From contig CALZHC010000016.1 in NCBI GenBank assembly GCA_945787505.1, forward strand, positions 1-35,228: a DNA stretch of 35,228 nucleotides. The letters are read 5' to 3'. Both the position numbers and the translations under genes were made by a program. Shown piece by piece: positions 8,539 to 16,695 of the stretch. Each line of letters opens with the position of its first letter. Positions within the stretch are counted from its first letter, which is position 1. The notes under the pieces were generated by a model. The model saw only the letters and a list, made by a program, of their open reading frames with translations, was not told the origin of the DNA and did no database searches. The stretch comes from an uncultured Alistipes sp. (GTDB lineage: Bacteria; Bacteroidota; Bacteroidia; Bacteroidales; UBA932).

Positions 8539-10560
8539 ATGTCTAGGAATTATTTTTTGTCTTTTGTCACTATCCTTGCTACGCTTTTTTTCGTGTCATG
8601 TAAGGAAAAGCCGGCAGGTAATGGAGATTCTGAAGTGGTGCTCTCTATGAATGAAGTCAAAGTTGACGGTATGGGAGAGATGAATATTTCAGTAGCTTTC
8701 CAAATTAAGAATCCTGTCGAAGGTGTCGCTCTTTCTGCAGAAGTTAAATCAGGAGCAGAGTGGATTAACAATCTTAAAGTAACCGATGGAAATGAAGGCT
8801 ACATCTCTTTTGATGTGCTTCGTAATGAAGAAAATGAAGCCAGAAGCGGTGAAATCAGCGTTATTTACGATCAGGCGAACTATTTTATCAAGGTTTCTCA
8901 AGATGCCGGTACTCCTTCGCCTATAAAAATTGATGTTTATGATATTACCACTACTACATTCACCGCTCACATAAGTCCGCGTGATAAGAAAATGACCTAC
9001 TTCTATTTCCTTCAGCCACAGGATTATGCCGAAGAGAACGGACTTAATGATGACGATGAAGCTCAGTATGAGGATGACCTCACATTTATAAAAAATATGG
9101 CAGCCCAGTATGCTTCACAGGGTTATACCGTTGATGATATATGGAGAATCTGGACACGCCAGGGTGATACTATCCGTCTCTATGATGGTGAAAGGGCAAA
9201 CAGACCTCTCCAGCTCTATGCATACGGAGTGGATCCTGAAAATGAATGGGCAAGAACTACAGAAGTTATCAGAAACAACTTTACTATGGGTGATTATCCT
9301 TCTATCGATGCAACTTTCGATATCAAGGTATCCTGTGATGGTCCTGAGACTTCAATAAGTGTAACCCCGTCGATTACCGGACCCTACTCAGTGGATGCAT
9401 ATCTGACAGACAAACTTGACAAGGATGAAATAGATTATGCGGAATATATCAAGTCAAACTGGCTCAACCTTGTTAACTACTACAAATCACAGGGCTATTC
9501 GGTCTCTCAGATTTTAGATGAGTTCTGCTCAACCGGAAATACTGTCTACAAAGTGAGTCTTAGGGCTGAAACCAATTATGTAGCTGCTGCATTTGCAGTT
9601 GATCCTGAAACCGCAATCTTCTATTCTGATATCGCTCTTGAAAAATTCACCACAGGTTCTGTAAAACCTTCTGACAATGTAATTGAGCTTGATGTTAAGA
9701 ATATTACAATGCGTTCGGCAACCCTTATCATGAAACCGTCAAACAGTGATACTTATGCAGCTGCAGTTGTTGAAACTGAGTTGGTAAAGGGAATGGATGA
9801 TATGGGTATCAGAACATATATCCTTGACAACTATGCTCTGAGTGAACTCTCCGGTGATATAGAATTTGAAATGAAGAATCTCGATCCGAATACTGAATAC
9901 TATTTCGTGGCATTCGGATACTATGCATCTTCTCCCACTACACAGCTCTATAAGACGACATTCAAGACTCTCGAAGGATCTGACGCTAATTTTACAGTCT
10001 CTATGTTCGTTGATTTCTACTGTAATGTAGCAGATGTTGAAAATATTGATGAATCATGGGGCGGTTACGAAGACTACGGAGATTGTTTCGCATACGTAAA
10101 CGGAACATGTGAAGGAGCTGAGATTGTGAAATGGTACAATCAGTTCTATTTCTACCCTTCAGATCTTTCTGATATTGATTTGATCACTCAGGATGTACTG
10201 GGCGGTGGTGTTAAACCTGTCCCTGATATCTTCGTTTTCTACTATGGTGATTCATTTATTTGTCTTGCAATAGGAGAAGATGCCAATGGAGCCAGATCTC
10301 CTCTGTTTATCGGAGAGCCATTTACTCTTACCGCGGATGGAGCACAGGCTGACAAAGCTTCAGATATAGTGGATCTTCTGAATAGTCTCTATGGGGCTCC
10401 TGCTAAGGCTATTTCTCATTCTACTATGAAGAAGGTTGAGAATGCACTTATCTCTTCTAAACCTATTGAAAGGGTTACTGTTAAGAGGGCAGAAAGTACT
10501 ACTGAAGAGATTGTAGCCTCATTCAGTAAGGAAATCAAGATGAGACCTTATGTGAAATAA
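8539..10560 (+). CDS. Array lipoprotein 2 (BACON-like domain plus four beta modules)
   Basis: A 673-residue paralogue. The signal MSRNYFLSFVTILATLFFVSC gives Cys21. A BACON-like domain follows, with the conserved opening F.IKNPVEGV, the Trp core AEWINNLKV and an N.EARSGEI turn. Module 1 has the acidic insert DDDEAQYEDDLTF and ends YAYGVDPENEWARTTEV. Module 2 has the insert YAEYIKSNWLNLVNYY..QGYSVSQILDEFC and ends AAFAVDPET. Module 3 ends VAFGYYAS..TTQLYKTTFKT. Module 4 contains FVDFYCNVADVENID and a YYGDSFICLAIGEDANGA strand. The C-terminal 70 residues are a Lys/Arg/Ser-rich tail beginning near VDLLNSLYGAPAKA. A -7 box lies upstream and a strong terminator follows, so it is probably monocistronic. 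Function is unknown; cell-envelope location follows from the lipobox. Confidence 0.9.
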   Translation: MSRNYFLSFVTILATLFFVSCKEKPAGNGDSEVVLSMNEVKVDGMGEMNISVAFQIKNPVEGVALSAEVKSGAEWINNLKVTDGNEGYISFDVLRNEENEARSGEISVIYDQANYFIKVSQDAGTPSPIKIDVYDITTTTFTAHISPRDKKMTYFYFLQPQDYAEENGLNDDDEAQYEDDLTFIKNMAAQYASQGYTVDDIWRIWTRQGDTIRLYDGERANRPLQLYAYGVDPENEWARTTEVIRNNFTMGDYPSIDATFDIKVSCDGPETSISVTPSITGPYSVDAYLTDKLDKDEIDYAEYIKSNWLNLVNYYKSQGYSVSQILDEFCSTGNTVYKVSLRAETNYVAAAFAVDPETAIFYSDIALEKFTTGSVKPSDNVIELDVKNITMRSATLIMKPSNSDTYAAAVVETELVKGMDDMGIRTYILDNYALSELSGDIEFEMKNLDPNTEYYFVAFGYYASSPTTQLYKTTFKTLEGSDANFTVSMFVDFYCNVADVENIDESWGGYEDYGDCFAYVNGTCEGAEIVKWYNQFYFYPSDLSDIDLITQDVLGGGVKPVPDIFVFYYGDSFICLAIGEDANGARSPLFIGEPFTLTADGAQADKASDIVDLLNSLYGAPAKAISHSTMKKVENALISSKPIERVTVKRAESTTEEIVASFSKEIKMRPYVK

Positions 10561-10580
10561 CATAGTAAATAATAATTTAT

Positions 10581-10618
10581 AAAAGAGTGAAAAGAGAAAA
10601 TCTTTTCACTCTTTTTTT
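10581..10618 (+). terminator. Rho-independent terminator after array lipoprotein 2
   Basis: A perfect 15-bp inverted repeat (10581-10595 with 10601-10615) with loop GAAAA is followed by further T residues. Because the flanks are A-rich and T-rich, it could also act in the opposite direction. Confidence 0.92.
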
Positions 10619-10623
10619 ATCAA

Positions 10624-10657
10624 TTTGTCTCTATTAAAAAAATATTGTATAAATTAG
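10624..10657 (+). promoter_or_regulatory. Putative promoter of array lipoprotein 3
   Basis: TTTG (10624-10627), a 22-nt spacer and TAAATTAG (10650-10657, one mismatch to TAnnTTTG). Transcription would begin after the ATG at 10645, which favours the ATG at 10687 as the true start. Confidence 0.45.
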
Positions 10658-10686
10658 CTGCTGTTAAACAACTAATATACAAAAGC

Positions 10687-12564
10687 ATGAGGCAAATTTT
10701 ATTTAAAATTACAGTGTTGATATTTTCATCACTTCTTATTTTTTCGTGTAAAGAAAAAACTATTTTAACACCGAAAATCAATGTGGGAATGACGCAGGTG
10801 GTTGTTTCTGCAGAGGGACAGGATGTCTTTATCCCGTTCGTGATAGATAATCCTGTTGAGGGAGTTAATTTGTCCTATTCTGTATCGGAGGCTCAGTGGA
10901 TTTCAGATCTTGTTGTCCCTCAAGGGGTAAAGGGCGAGATCTCTTTTAAGGTTGCGAAAAATTCAGATTCATCAGGCCGCTCCGCTTCTATTGTACTCTC
11001 GTATCAGGGAGCTGAGAATGTGACGATTCAAGTGAACCAGCCCGACTCTTCGCCTGCACCTTTTGAAATAGATGTAAAGGAGTCGTCATATACATCGGTC
11101 AAGGTGGATATTTTCCCTCAGGACAAACAGATGAGCTATATCTTCTCTTTCATGGAGAAGAAGGAGGGTGAGGCTCCTCTTTCTGATGACGAACTGTTTC
11201 AGGCTGAGATGCTCTTTTTCGAAAATCTTGCAAAGGAGTATGGCATGTCTATGGATGCACTTATGGACTATTATCTCTCTCACGGAGATACTACCAGCGT
11301 CTCTCTGGATTATTATCCCGGAAAGAATATTGTGATTTTTGCATACGGTCTCAAGAATGATGGTGGTTGGAAGAGGACAACAGATATCGTGAGGGTGGAA
11401 GCATCCACTCAGGCACTGCCATTTATTGATGCCACCTATGATATGGAGGTTGAGGTAAACGGTCCGGAGGCATCTATAAAAGTTACTCCTTCCAACGACT
11501 CTCCTTATTACGTATCTGTTTATGATGCGGAAGAGGTTGAGAAATCTGGTCTCTCACTGGATGACTTTGCTATGGCAAAATGGATAGGGACGGTCAATAC
11601 CTATCTTAATTATGGTTTTACTGTTGAGGATATTGTCAAGGGACTATGTGTTAAGGGTGAGTATTTGTACCAACCTTCCAACCTGAAGGCTCAGAAGAGG
11701 TACATGGCTGGGGCCTTTGCTGTAGATCCCTCCAATGGTTACCAGAATTCTGCGCTCTCTTCTAAGGAGTTTACAACCGGAAGTGTAAAACCTTCGAATA
11801 ATAAGATTGCAATAGAGATTTCTGAAATAACAGCAGTGACTGCCACTTTGAAGTTTACTCCTACCAATGAGGATTCTTATGTAGCTGCGGTCGGTCCACT
11901 TGATGTCATGCCCGAAAAAGAGGAAGACATTATAAAGTATATCATTGAGAATGTCAGCCTTAATATTATGAAGGGAGTCAATGAAAAGAAGATATACAAT
12001 CTTACGCCAGAGCGTGAATACGGTGTATGGGCATTCGGATATTCTGGCGGAGTGGTAACCACAGAGCTCTTCTCTTCAAAATTCAAAACCAAAGAGCAGG
12101 TAGTTTCCCCTGTAGTTTTCAAGGCAGGTATTTCCGATTACTATTCTATGTCTGACATTATTGCAAAAGACTCTTCCTGGTCAAAATTTTCAGATTATGA
12201 CGTCTTTGCCGATATCGTCGTAACTGTGGAGAGCGGAGAGGTAGAGGTAGAGAAATATTATTTCGGAGTATTTAAAACTAAAAATTTTGATTCTTCTTCA
12301 ACAGAGGCTTATGTAAATTATCTGATTTCTTTGGGTGCCAACAAACAGGGCAATGAGGCTTTTTATGCTTTGAATTACGGGGATGAAGTCGTCGTCCTTG
12401 CGCTGATTCAGGATACAGAGGGACGTTTTTCCGATCTATTTGTAAGTGATCCGGTGACTATAACCAAAGATGGCGTGAATAGTGACATAGAGGGCTGTCT
12501 GAAGAGGCTTGAAGAGTTATACGGTAAAATAAGTTCAGAAATAGAAAAAAATATTGTACGATGA
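10687..12564 (+). CDS. Array lipoprotein 3 (BACON-like domain plus four beta modules)
   Basis: A 625-residue paralogue starting at 10687. An in-frame ATG at 10645 exists, but it would put 14 residues before the signal peptide and lies within the likely promoter. The signal MRQILFKITVLIFSSLLIFSC gives Cys21. The BACON-like part has FVIDNPVEGV, the Trp core AQWISDLVV and terminal VNQPDSS. Module 1 has the insert DDELFQAEMLFFENLAKEY and ends FAYGLKNDGGWKRTTDI. Module 2 ends GAFAVDPSNG. Module 3 ends WAFGYSGGVVTTELFSSKF. Module 4 has ISDYYSMSDIIAKDSSW and ends ALIQDTEGRFSD. It ends soon after the last module and lacks the long basic tail of copies 2 and 4. Only 47 nt separate it from copy 4, with no terminator. 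Confidence 0.88.
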   Translation: MRQILFKITVLIFSSLLIFSCKEKTILTPKINVGMTQVVVSAEGQDVFIPFVIDNPVEGVNLSYSVSEAQWISDLVVPQGVKGEISFKVAKNSDSSGRSASIVLSYQGAENVTIQVNQPDSSPAPFEIDVKESSYTSVKVDIFPQDKQMSYIFSFMEKKEGEAPLSDDELFQAEMLFFENLAKEYGMSMDALMDYYLSHGDTTSVSLDYYPGKNIVIFAYGLKNDGGWKRTTDIVRVEASTQALPFIDATYDMEVEVNGPEASIKVTPSNDSPYYVSVYDAEEVEKSGLSLDDFAMAKWIGTVNTYLNYGFTVEDIVKGLCVKGEYLYQPSNLKAQKRYMAGAFAVDPSNGYQNSALSSKEFTTGSVKPSNNKIAIEISEITAVTATLKFTPTNEDSYVAAVGPLDVMPEKEEDIIKYIIENVSLNIMKGVNEKKIYNLTPEREYGVWAFGYSGGVVTTELFSSKFKTKEQVVSPVVFKAGISDYYSMSDIIAKDSSWSKFSDYDVFADIVVTVESGEVEVEKYYFGVFKTKNFDSSSTEAYVNYLISLGANKQGNEAFYALNYGDEVVVLALIQDTEGRFSDLFVSDPVTITKDGVNSDIEGCLKRLEELYGKISSEIEKNIVR

Positions 12565-12576
12565 TAATATTTTGAT

Positions 12577-12584
12577 TAAATTTG
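12577..12584 (+). promoter_or_regulatory. -7 promoter element TAAATTTG upstream of array lipoprotein 4
   Basis: Perfect TAnnTTTG box 27 nt before the ATG. A near-match -33 (ATTG, 12553-12556) sits 20 nt upstream, inside the end of the previous CDS. Copy 4 could therefore be both read through and self-transcribed. Confidence 0.5.
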
Positions 12585-12611
12585 AAGCGTTAACCAGTTA
12601 AATTTTAATGT

Positions 12612-14645
12612 ATGAGTAAAAATTTGTTTCCAGCCGTTATCATTTCGGCATTGTCGTTACTCGTTTTAGTATCTTGTAACAAACCAAAGCAAGAAGTGCC
12701 TGTCATAAAACTTAATATGACAGAAACAACTGTAGAAGCTGCAGGAAACTCTCTTTCTGTTGCTTTCGAGATTGTAAACCCTGTAGAGGGTGTCGCTCTT
12801 CAGGTAGCAGCAGCTCAGGACTGTGACTGGGTTAGTGGTCTTGTAGTTTCTGAAGGTACCAAAGGTACTGTAGAGTTTACCGTGGCAAAAAACAAAGAGA
12901 CGCAGACACGTCAGTCTGAACTGACTTTCTCTTATGAAGGTGCTCAGCCCGTGGTCTTTGTAATCAACCAAAGTGCTGCTGAAGAACTTCCCATCACTAT
13001 CAATGTCAAGGATGTTCAGGCAACATCATTCATTGCTGACATTATCTTGAAAGATAAGGACATGAGATTCCTTTCATTCATTGCAAAAGAGGAGGAATTA
13101 GCATCGTTTGCTGATGATGAGGCTCTTTATCAGGATGATAAGGCATATATGGAAATGCTTGCCGAATATTATGCAATGGATATTGATGAAGTATGGGGAG
13201 AATACACCGTTGTGGGTGACCAGTTGGATTTAGCTTATTCCGGCCTCAATCCTGAAACAGCATATATAGTATATGCTTATGGTGTCGATTCCGAAAAGGA
13301 TTGGGCAAGACTTACCGATATTACTCGTGAAGCCGTAAGCACTCCTGCTCTTCCCATGATTGATGCATCATTCTCCCTCAAGGTATCTGTTGACGGAGTT
13401 AATGTGGCTGTTGAGGCTACTCCTTCCATTGACGGTCCCTATATTCTTGATGTATATACTGTAGAATCGGCTGAAGAAGAAGAACTTAGTCTCGAAGAGT
13501 TCGTAGGCGTAAACTGGATGAGTCTCGTAAATATCTACATGATGTTCGGATTTACTCCAGATGATATTCTCGGAGAATTTGCTTTCTCTGGAAAAGCTAC
13601 TTACAATCCAGCCAATATCATGCCTAATACCAAGTATTTTGCAGCTGCATTTGCGGTGGATCCTGCTACAGCATATCAGTATTCAAAACCTGAAGTTTAT
13701 GAATTTACTTCAGATGATGTTAAACCTTCAGATATGACTTTCGAAATCGAAGTTTCAGAGGTAGGCTCAAGAAGTGCTCATATCAAAGTTACTCCTTCTA
13801 ATGATGACTACTATGCTTTGATATTTTATGATGATGTAGAATTCCCTACAACAGGTGACCAGGATATTATTGATCATATTCTTGAAAACTTCAACATTGG
13901 TGCAGTTCAGGGCGTCTATGAAGGAACTGCTTCAAGTCTGCATCCTGAGACCACTTACGCTGTTCATTGCTTCGGATATGCCGGAGGTCAGGCTACAACA
14001 GGTCTTTTCTCTAAAAAGTTCACTACTGAGGTTGATATTCCTTCTGATGTGAAGATTACCTGTGGAATTGACAGTTATTGTACTACAGCTTCGGTTATAG
14101 CTCTTGATCCCTCTTGGAGCGATTTTTCACAAAATGATGTATTTGCTGATGTTAAAGTAAATATCCTTGAAGGTGGTGAGGTTAGTGAATATTATTTTGG
14201 TGTCTTCTCTTATGAGGATGTAGAAGCAAATGAGCCTGACGTGTTTGCTGATTACCTCCTATATCAGGGTGCAAGTGCATCAGGAGCAGAAGCTATCTAT
14301 ATCCTGTACTATGGAGATGAAGTGGCAGTAGCTGCGCTCGTTAAGGATACTGAAGGAAGATATTCTGATATTGTGATCAGTGACAAGATTGTAATTACTG
14401 AAGAGGGTGCAACCGGAGATCCTCAGGCAATACTTGACGTGATGAACGCTCTCTATGGCGGAAGCGCTGCACCTGCAAATGGATTTGCTCCATCAGTGAT
14501 GAAACATATTCAGGAGATCGCTTCTCCTCTGTCAGTCAAGAATGCTCAGCCAAGAGTATTCAAGACCCGTGAGAAGAGGATTGAAGAGATTGATCTCTCT
14601 TCTATGAAGAGCGACTCACTTCGTAGAAATATGATAAAGAAATAG
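12612..14645 (+). CDS. Array lipoprotein 4 (BACON-like domain plus four beta modules)
   Basis: A 677-residue paralogue and the best copy for defining the family. The signal ends LVSC (Cys22). Residues about 31-122 are BACON-like (F.IVNPVEGV, CDWVSGLVV, NQSAA). Module 1, about 126-244, has the acidic insert FADDEALYQDDKAYMEM and ends YAYGVDSEKDWARLTDI. Module 2, about 248-367, has the insert LSLEEFVGVNWMSLVNIY, then FTPDDILGEF, and ends AAFAVDPATAY. Module 3 is about 372-472, ending CFGYAGGQATTGLFSKKF. Module 4 is about 477-594 and includes ITCGIDSYC, a Cys pair at 484 and 490 absent in the sister copies. The last 75 residues are a basic, low-complexity tail. Cysteines 71, 453, 484 and 490 make it a conceivable disulfide-bearing client of the DsbD/TlpA operon downstream; that is inference only. 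Confidence 0.9.
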   Translation: MSKNLFPAVIISALSLLVLVSCNKPKQEVPVIKLNMTETTVEAAGNSLSVAFEIVNPVEGVALQVAAAQDCDWVSGLVVSEGTKGTVEFTVAKNKETQTRQSELTFSYEGAQPVVFVINQSAAEELPITINVKDVQATSFIADIILKDKDMRFLSFIAKEEELASFADDEALYQDDKAYMEMLAEYYAMDIDEVWGEYTVVGDQLDLAYSGLNPETAYIVYAYGVDSEKDWARLTDITREAVSTPALPMIDASFSLKVSVDGVNVAVEATPSIDGPYILDVYTVESAEEEELSLEEFVGVNWMSLVNIYMMFGFTPDDILGEFAFSGKATYNPANIMPNTKYFAAAFAVDPATAYQYSKPEVYEFTSDDVKPSDMTFEIEVSEVGSRSAHIKVTPSNDDYYALIFYDDVEFPTTGDQDIIDHILENFNIGAVQGVYEGTASSLHPETTYAVHCFGYAGGQATTGLFSKKFTTEVDIPSDVKITCGIDSYCTTASVIALDPSWSDFSQNDVFADVKVNILEGGEVSEYYFGVFSYEDVEANEPDVFADYLLYQGASASGAEAIYILYYGDEVAVAALVKDTEGRYSDIVISDKIVITEEGATGDPQAILDVMNALYGGSAAPANGFAPSVMKHIQEIASPLSVKNAQPRVFKTREKRIEEIDLSSMKSDSLRRNMIKK

Positions 14646-14671
14646 TCGTATTTTCCATAAAAAATAACCTT

Positions 14672-14698
14672 GGGGGCGTAATGAACCGCCCCCTTTTT
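14672..14698 (+). terminator. GC-rich terminator-like hairpin directly before array lipoprotein 5
   Basis: GGGGGCG (14672-14678) pairs with CGCCCCC (14687-14693) across an 8-nt loop, followed by five T residues. The T run ends only 8 nt before the ATG at 14707, leaving no room for a downstream promoter. Confidence 0.85.
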
Positions 14699-14706
14699 CT
14701 ATTGGT

Positions 14707-16656
14707 ATGTTAAAAAAGTTTGTACAGTTATTTGCATTGGCTCTTTCAGGTTCTCTTTTGTTTTCATGTACCCCCAAAGAGGATATAAAGACTCCTGAGA
14801 TAAAATTGAGCAGCACTGTTTTTGAATCATCATCTATGGGAGGAGATTTCTTTTTTGCTTATAAAGTTCTAAATCCTGTGGATGGGGCCACCCTTAGTGT
14901 GACTGCTTCTGATTCGGTTGTTGTTACTTCCATAGAGTATGACCCTCTGGCTGCTGAGGGTGAAGTACGATTTGTGGTATCTGCCTCAGGAGTGACTCAG
15001 GCAAGAAGCGCTTCTCTGGCTGTTGCCTACCCCGGTGCTGAAACAGTATATTGTTCAGTGATTCAGGATGCTTCTGAGAAAGAACCTTTTTCAATCAAAA
15101 TTACAGATGTCTCTGCCGGATCAGTTACTTTCGATATTGAGGCTGCTGATCAAAATCAGCCTTATGTCTTTTTGGTCGCCTCGTCCCTTTACCTTCAACA
15201 AAACGGCCTGGATACTGATGAAAAACTTATTGCTGACGATATAGCTTATTTCCAGAATATTGCCGATATCAATGATGTACCACTGAGCGATGTTTTTGCT
15301 TCTTTTGCCAATTCAGGTGATACTACCGGTTGCGTCATGAACGGTCTGGAACCCGAAACCGAATATGTTGCCTATATGTATGGCGTAGATATAGAAAAGT
15401 GTGTTGTTACCACTAAACTGGTAAAGGAGGTATTCACCACCTCTGGTGTTTCTACCGAAGATGTGCAGTGGGATGTGGCTCTCTCTTTTGTGAGCAATGT
15501 GGTGAATCTGGATATTTCAACCGAGTATGAAGGATACTATTCTTATAGGATATATACGAAATCTTCAGTAGAGGATGCCTATGGTAATGATTACCAGCTG
15601 GCGTTTTCCGAAGACTGGAGATATACGATGCTTATGTGGGTAGAATATGGTGCTACTATGGATCAGATACTTGAGCTGTTTTGCTATAAGGGTAACCAGT
15701 CACTCTCTTCAGAGGGATTCAAAGCAGGAGTACCATATATATTGGGTATTTACGGTGTAGACTCTCTCTCTGGTTATGTCTGTACAAATGTCTATACATA
15801 CGAATTTGAAATAGAGAAACCAGAAGCTTCAGAAAATCAGATAGATATATCTGTATACAATATTACTCAGAATACAGCTGAAGTGAAGATTAGTGTCTCT
15901 AATTCTGATCCTTATACAATGGCACTGCTTTCAGAGTCAACAGTGGAGGGTATGGAAGAAAACGATCTGATGGAGTATCTCTATACGATGTTTTCTCTGA
16001 CTACTTATAGTGGGGACCAGTCTTTTAAGGTGATGGACATCTATTCTGCAACCTCTTACTATGTCGTTGCTTTTGGATATGATGCCGGTATTAATACCAC
16101 ATCGCTTTTCAAGACCAAGTTTACTACTCTCGAAGAGGGGGATGATGGAATAGTCGTCGATATGAATATCGGTAATTACTATTCTGTGGCTGAAGTTTCA
16201 AGACTCGATTCCTACTGGCAAATCTACGATTACAAGGATGCCCTGCTACCGTTTGAAGTTACTGTAAATCCCTATGGAGCTGAGGAGAGTATATACTATG
16301 GAATCTTCACCTCCGAACAGTTTGAAGGAATAACAGACAATATGATCAAGAAGCTCATAAAGAATGGAGGACCCAAACAGTATCGTTCTGTTGCTGCTCT
16401 ATCTTTTGATCAGAGCTATACAGCGGTAGCCGTGGCTGTCGATCCCGATGGTATTTATGGCCCTCTATATAAAAAGGAGTTCACACTCACGGCTGATGGG
16501 GTCGGCGATCCTCAGGAGTTCCTTGATCTGATGGAAACATGGAACAATCCGAATCAGGTCATTGCGCCCATGTATCCAAAAGCCTGCGTAAAAGGAGATT
16601 CAAAGGATTTAGAGGTAAAAAATTTAAAAAAGGTTAAAAAAATAGTACTTGACTGA
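14707..16656 (+). CDS. Array lipoprotein 5 (BACON-like domain plus four beta modules)
   Basis: A 649-residue, most divergent paralogue. The signal MLKKFVQLFALALSGSLLFSC gives Cys21. The BACON-like domain retains YKVLNPVDGA and terminal VIQDAS but lacks the central Trp. Module 1 has the insert LDTDEKLIADDIAYF and ends YMYGVDIEKCVVTTKLV. Module 2 ends GIYGVDSLSGYV. Module 3 ends VAFGYDAGINTTSLFKTKF. Module 4 has IGNYYSVAEVSRLDSYW and ends AVAVDPDGIYGPLYKKEF. A short basic tail follows (KDLEVKNLKKVKKIV). The start is fixed by the signal peptide, yet it lies 8 nt after a terminator hairpin, so expression probably needs read-through or an upstream overlapping promoter. It is followed after 39 nt by dsbD with no terminator between, so copy 5 may be co-transcribed with the redox operon. 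Confidence 0.9.
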   Translation: MLKKFVQLFALALSGSLLFSCTPKEDIKTPEIKLSSTVFESSSMGGDFFFAYKVLNPVDGATLSVTASDSVVVTSIEYDPLAAEGEVRFVVSASGVTQARSASLAVAYPGAETVYCSVIQDASEKEPFSIKITDVSAGSVTFDIEAADQNQPYVFLVASSLYLQQNGLDTDEKLIADDIAYFQNIADINDVPLSDVFASFANSGDTTGCVMNGLEPETEYVAYMYGVDIEKCVVTTKLVKEVFTTSGVSTEDVQWDVALSFVSNVVNLDISTEYEGYYSYRIYTKSSVEDAYGNDYQLAFSEDWRYTMLMWVEYGATMDQILELFCYKGNQSLSSEGFKAGVPYILGIYGVDSLSGYVCTNVYTYEFEIEKPEASENQIDISVYNITQNTAEVKISVSNSDPYTMALLSESTVEGMEENDLMEYLYTMFSLTTYSGDQSFKVMDIYSATSYYVVAFGYDAGINTTSLFKTKFTTLEEGDDGIVVDMNIGNYYSVAEVSRLDSYWQIYDYKDALLPFEVTVNPYGAEESIYYGIFTSEQFEGITDNMIKKLIKNGGPKQYRSVAALSFDQSYTAVAVAVDPDGIYGPLYKKEFTLTADGVGDPQEFLDLMETWNNPNQVIAPMYPKACVKGDSKDLEVKNLKKVKKIVLD

Positions 16657-16695
16657 TTATTTTTTCTATCTTAGCGAAGTTTAAATACTAGATTT

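Noticed and set aside
10645..10686. Upstream in-frame ATG as start of array copy 3
   Set aside because: It would place 14 residues before a normal lipoprotein signal and lies within the probable promoter.
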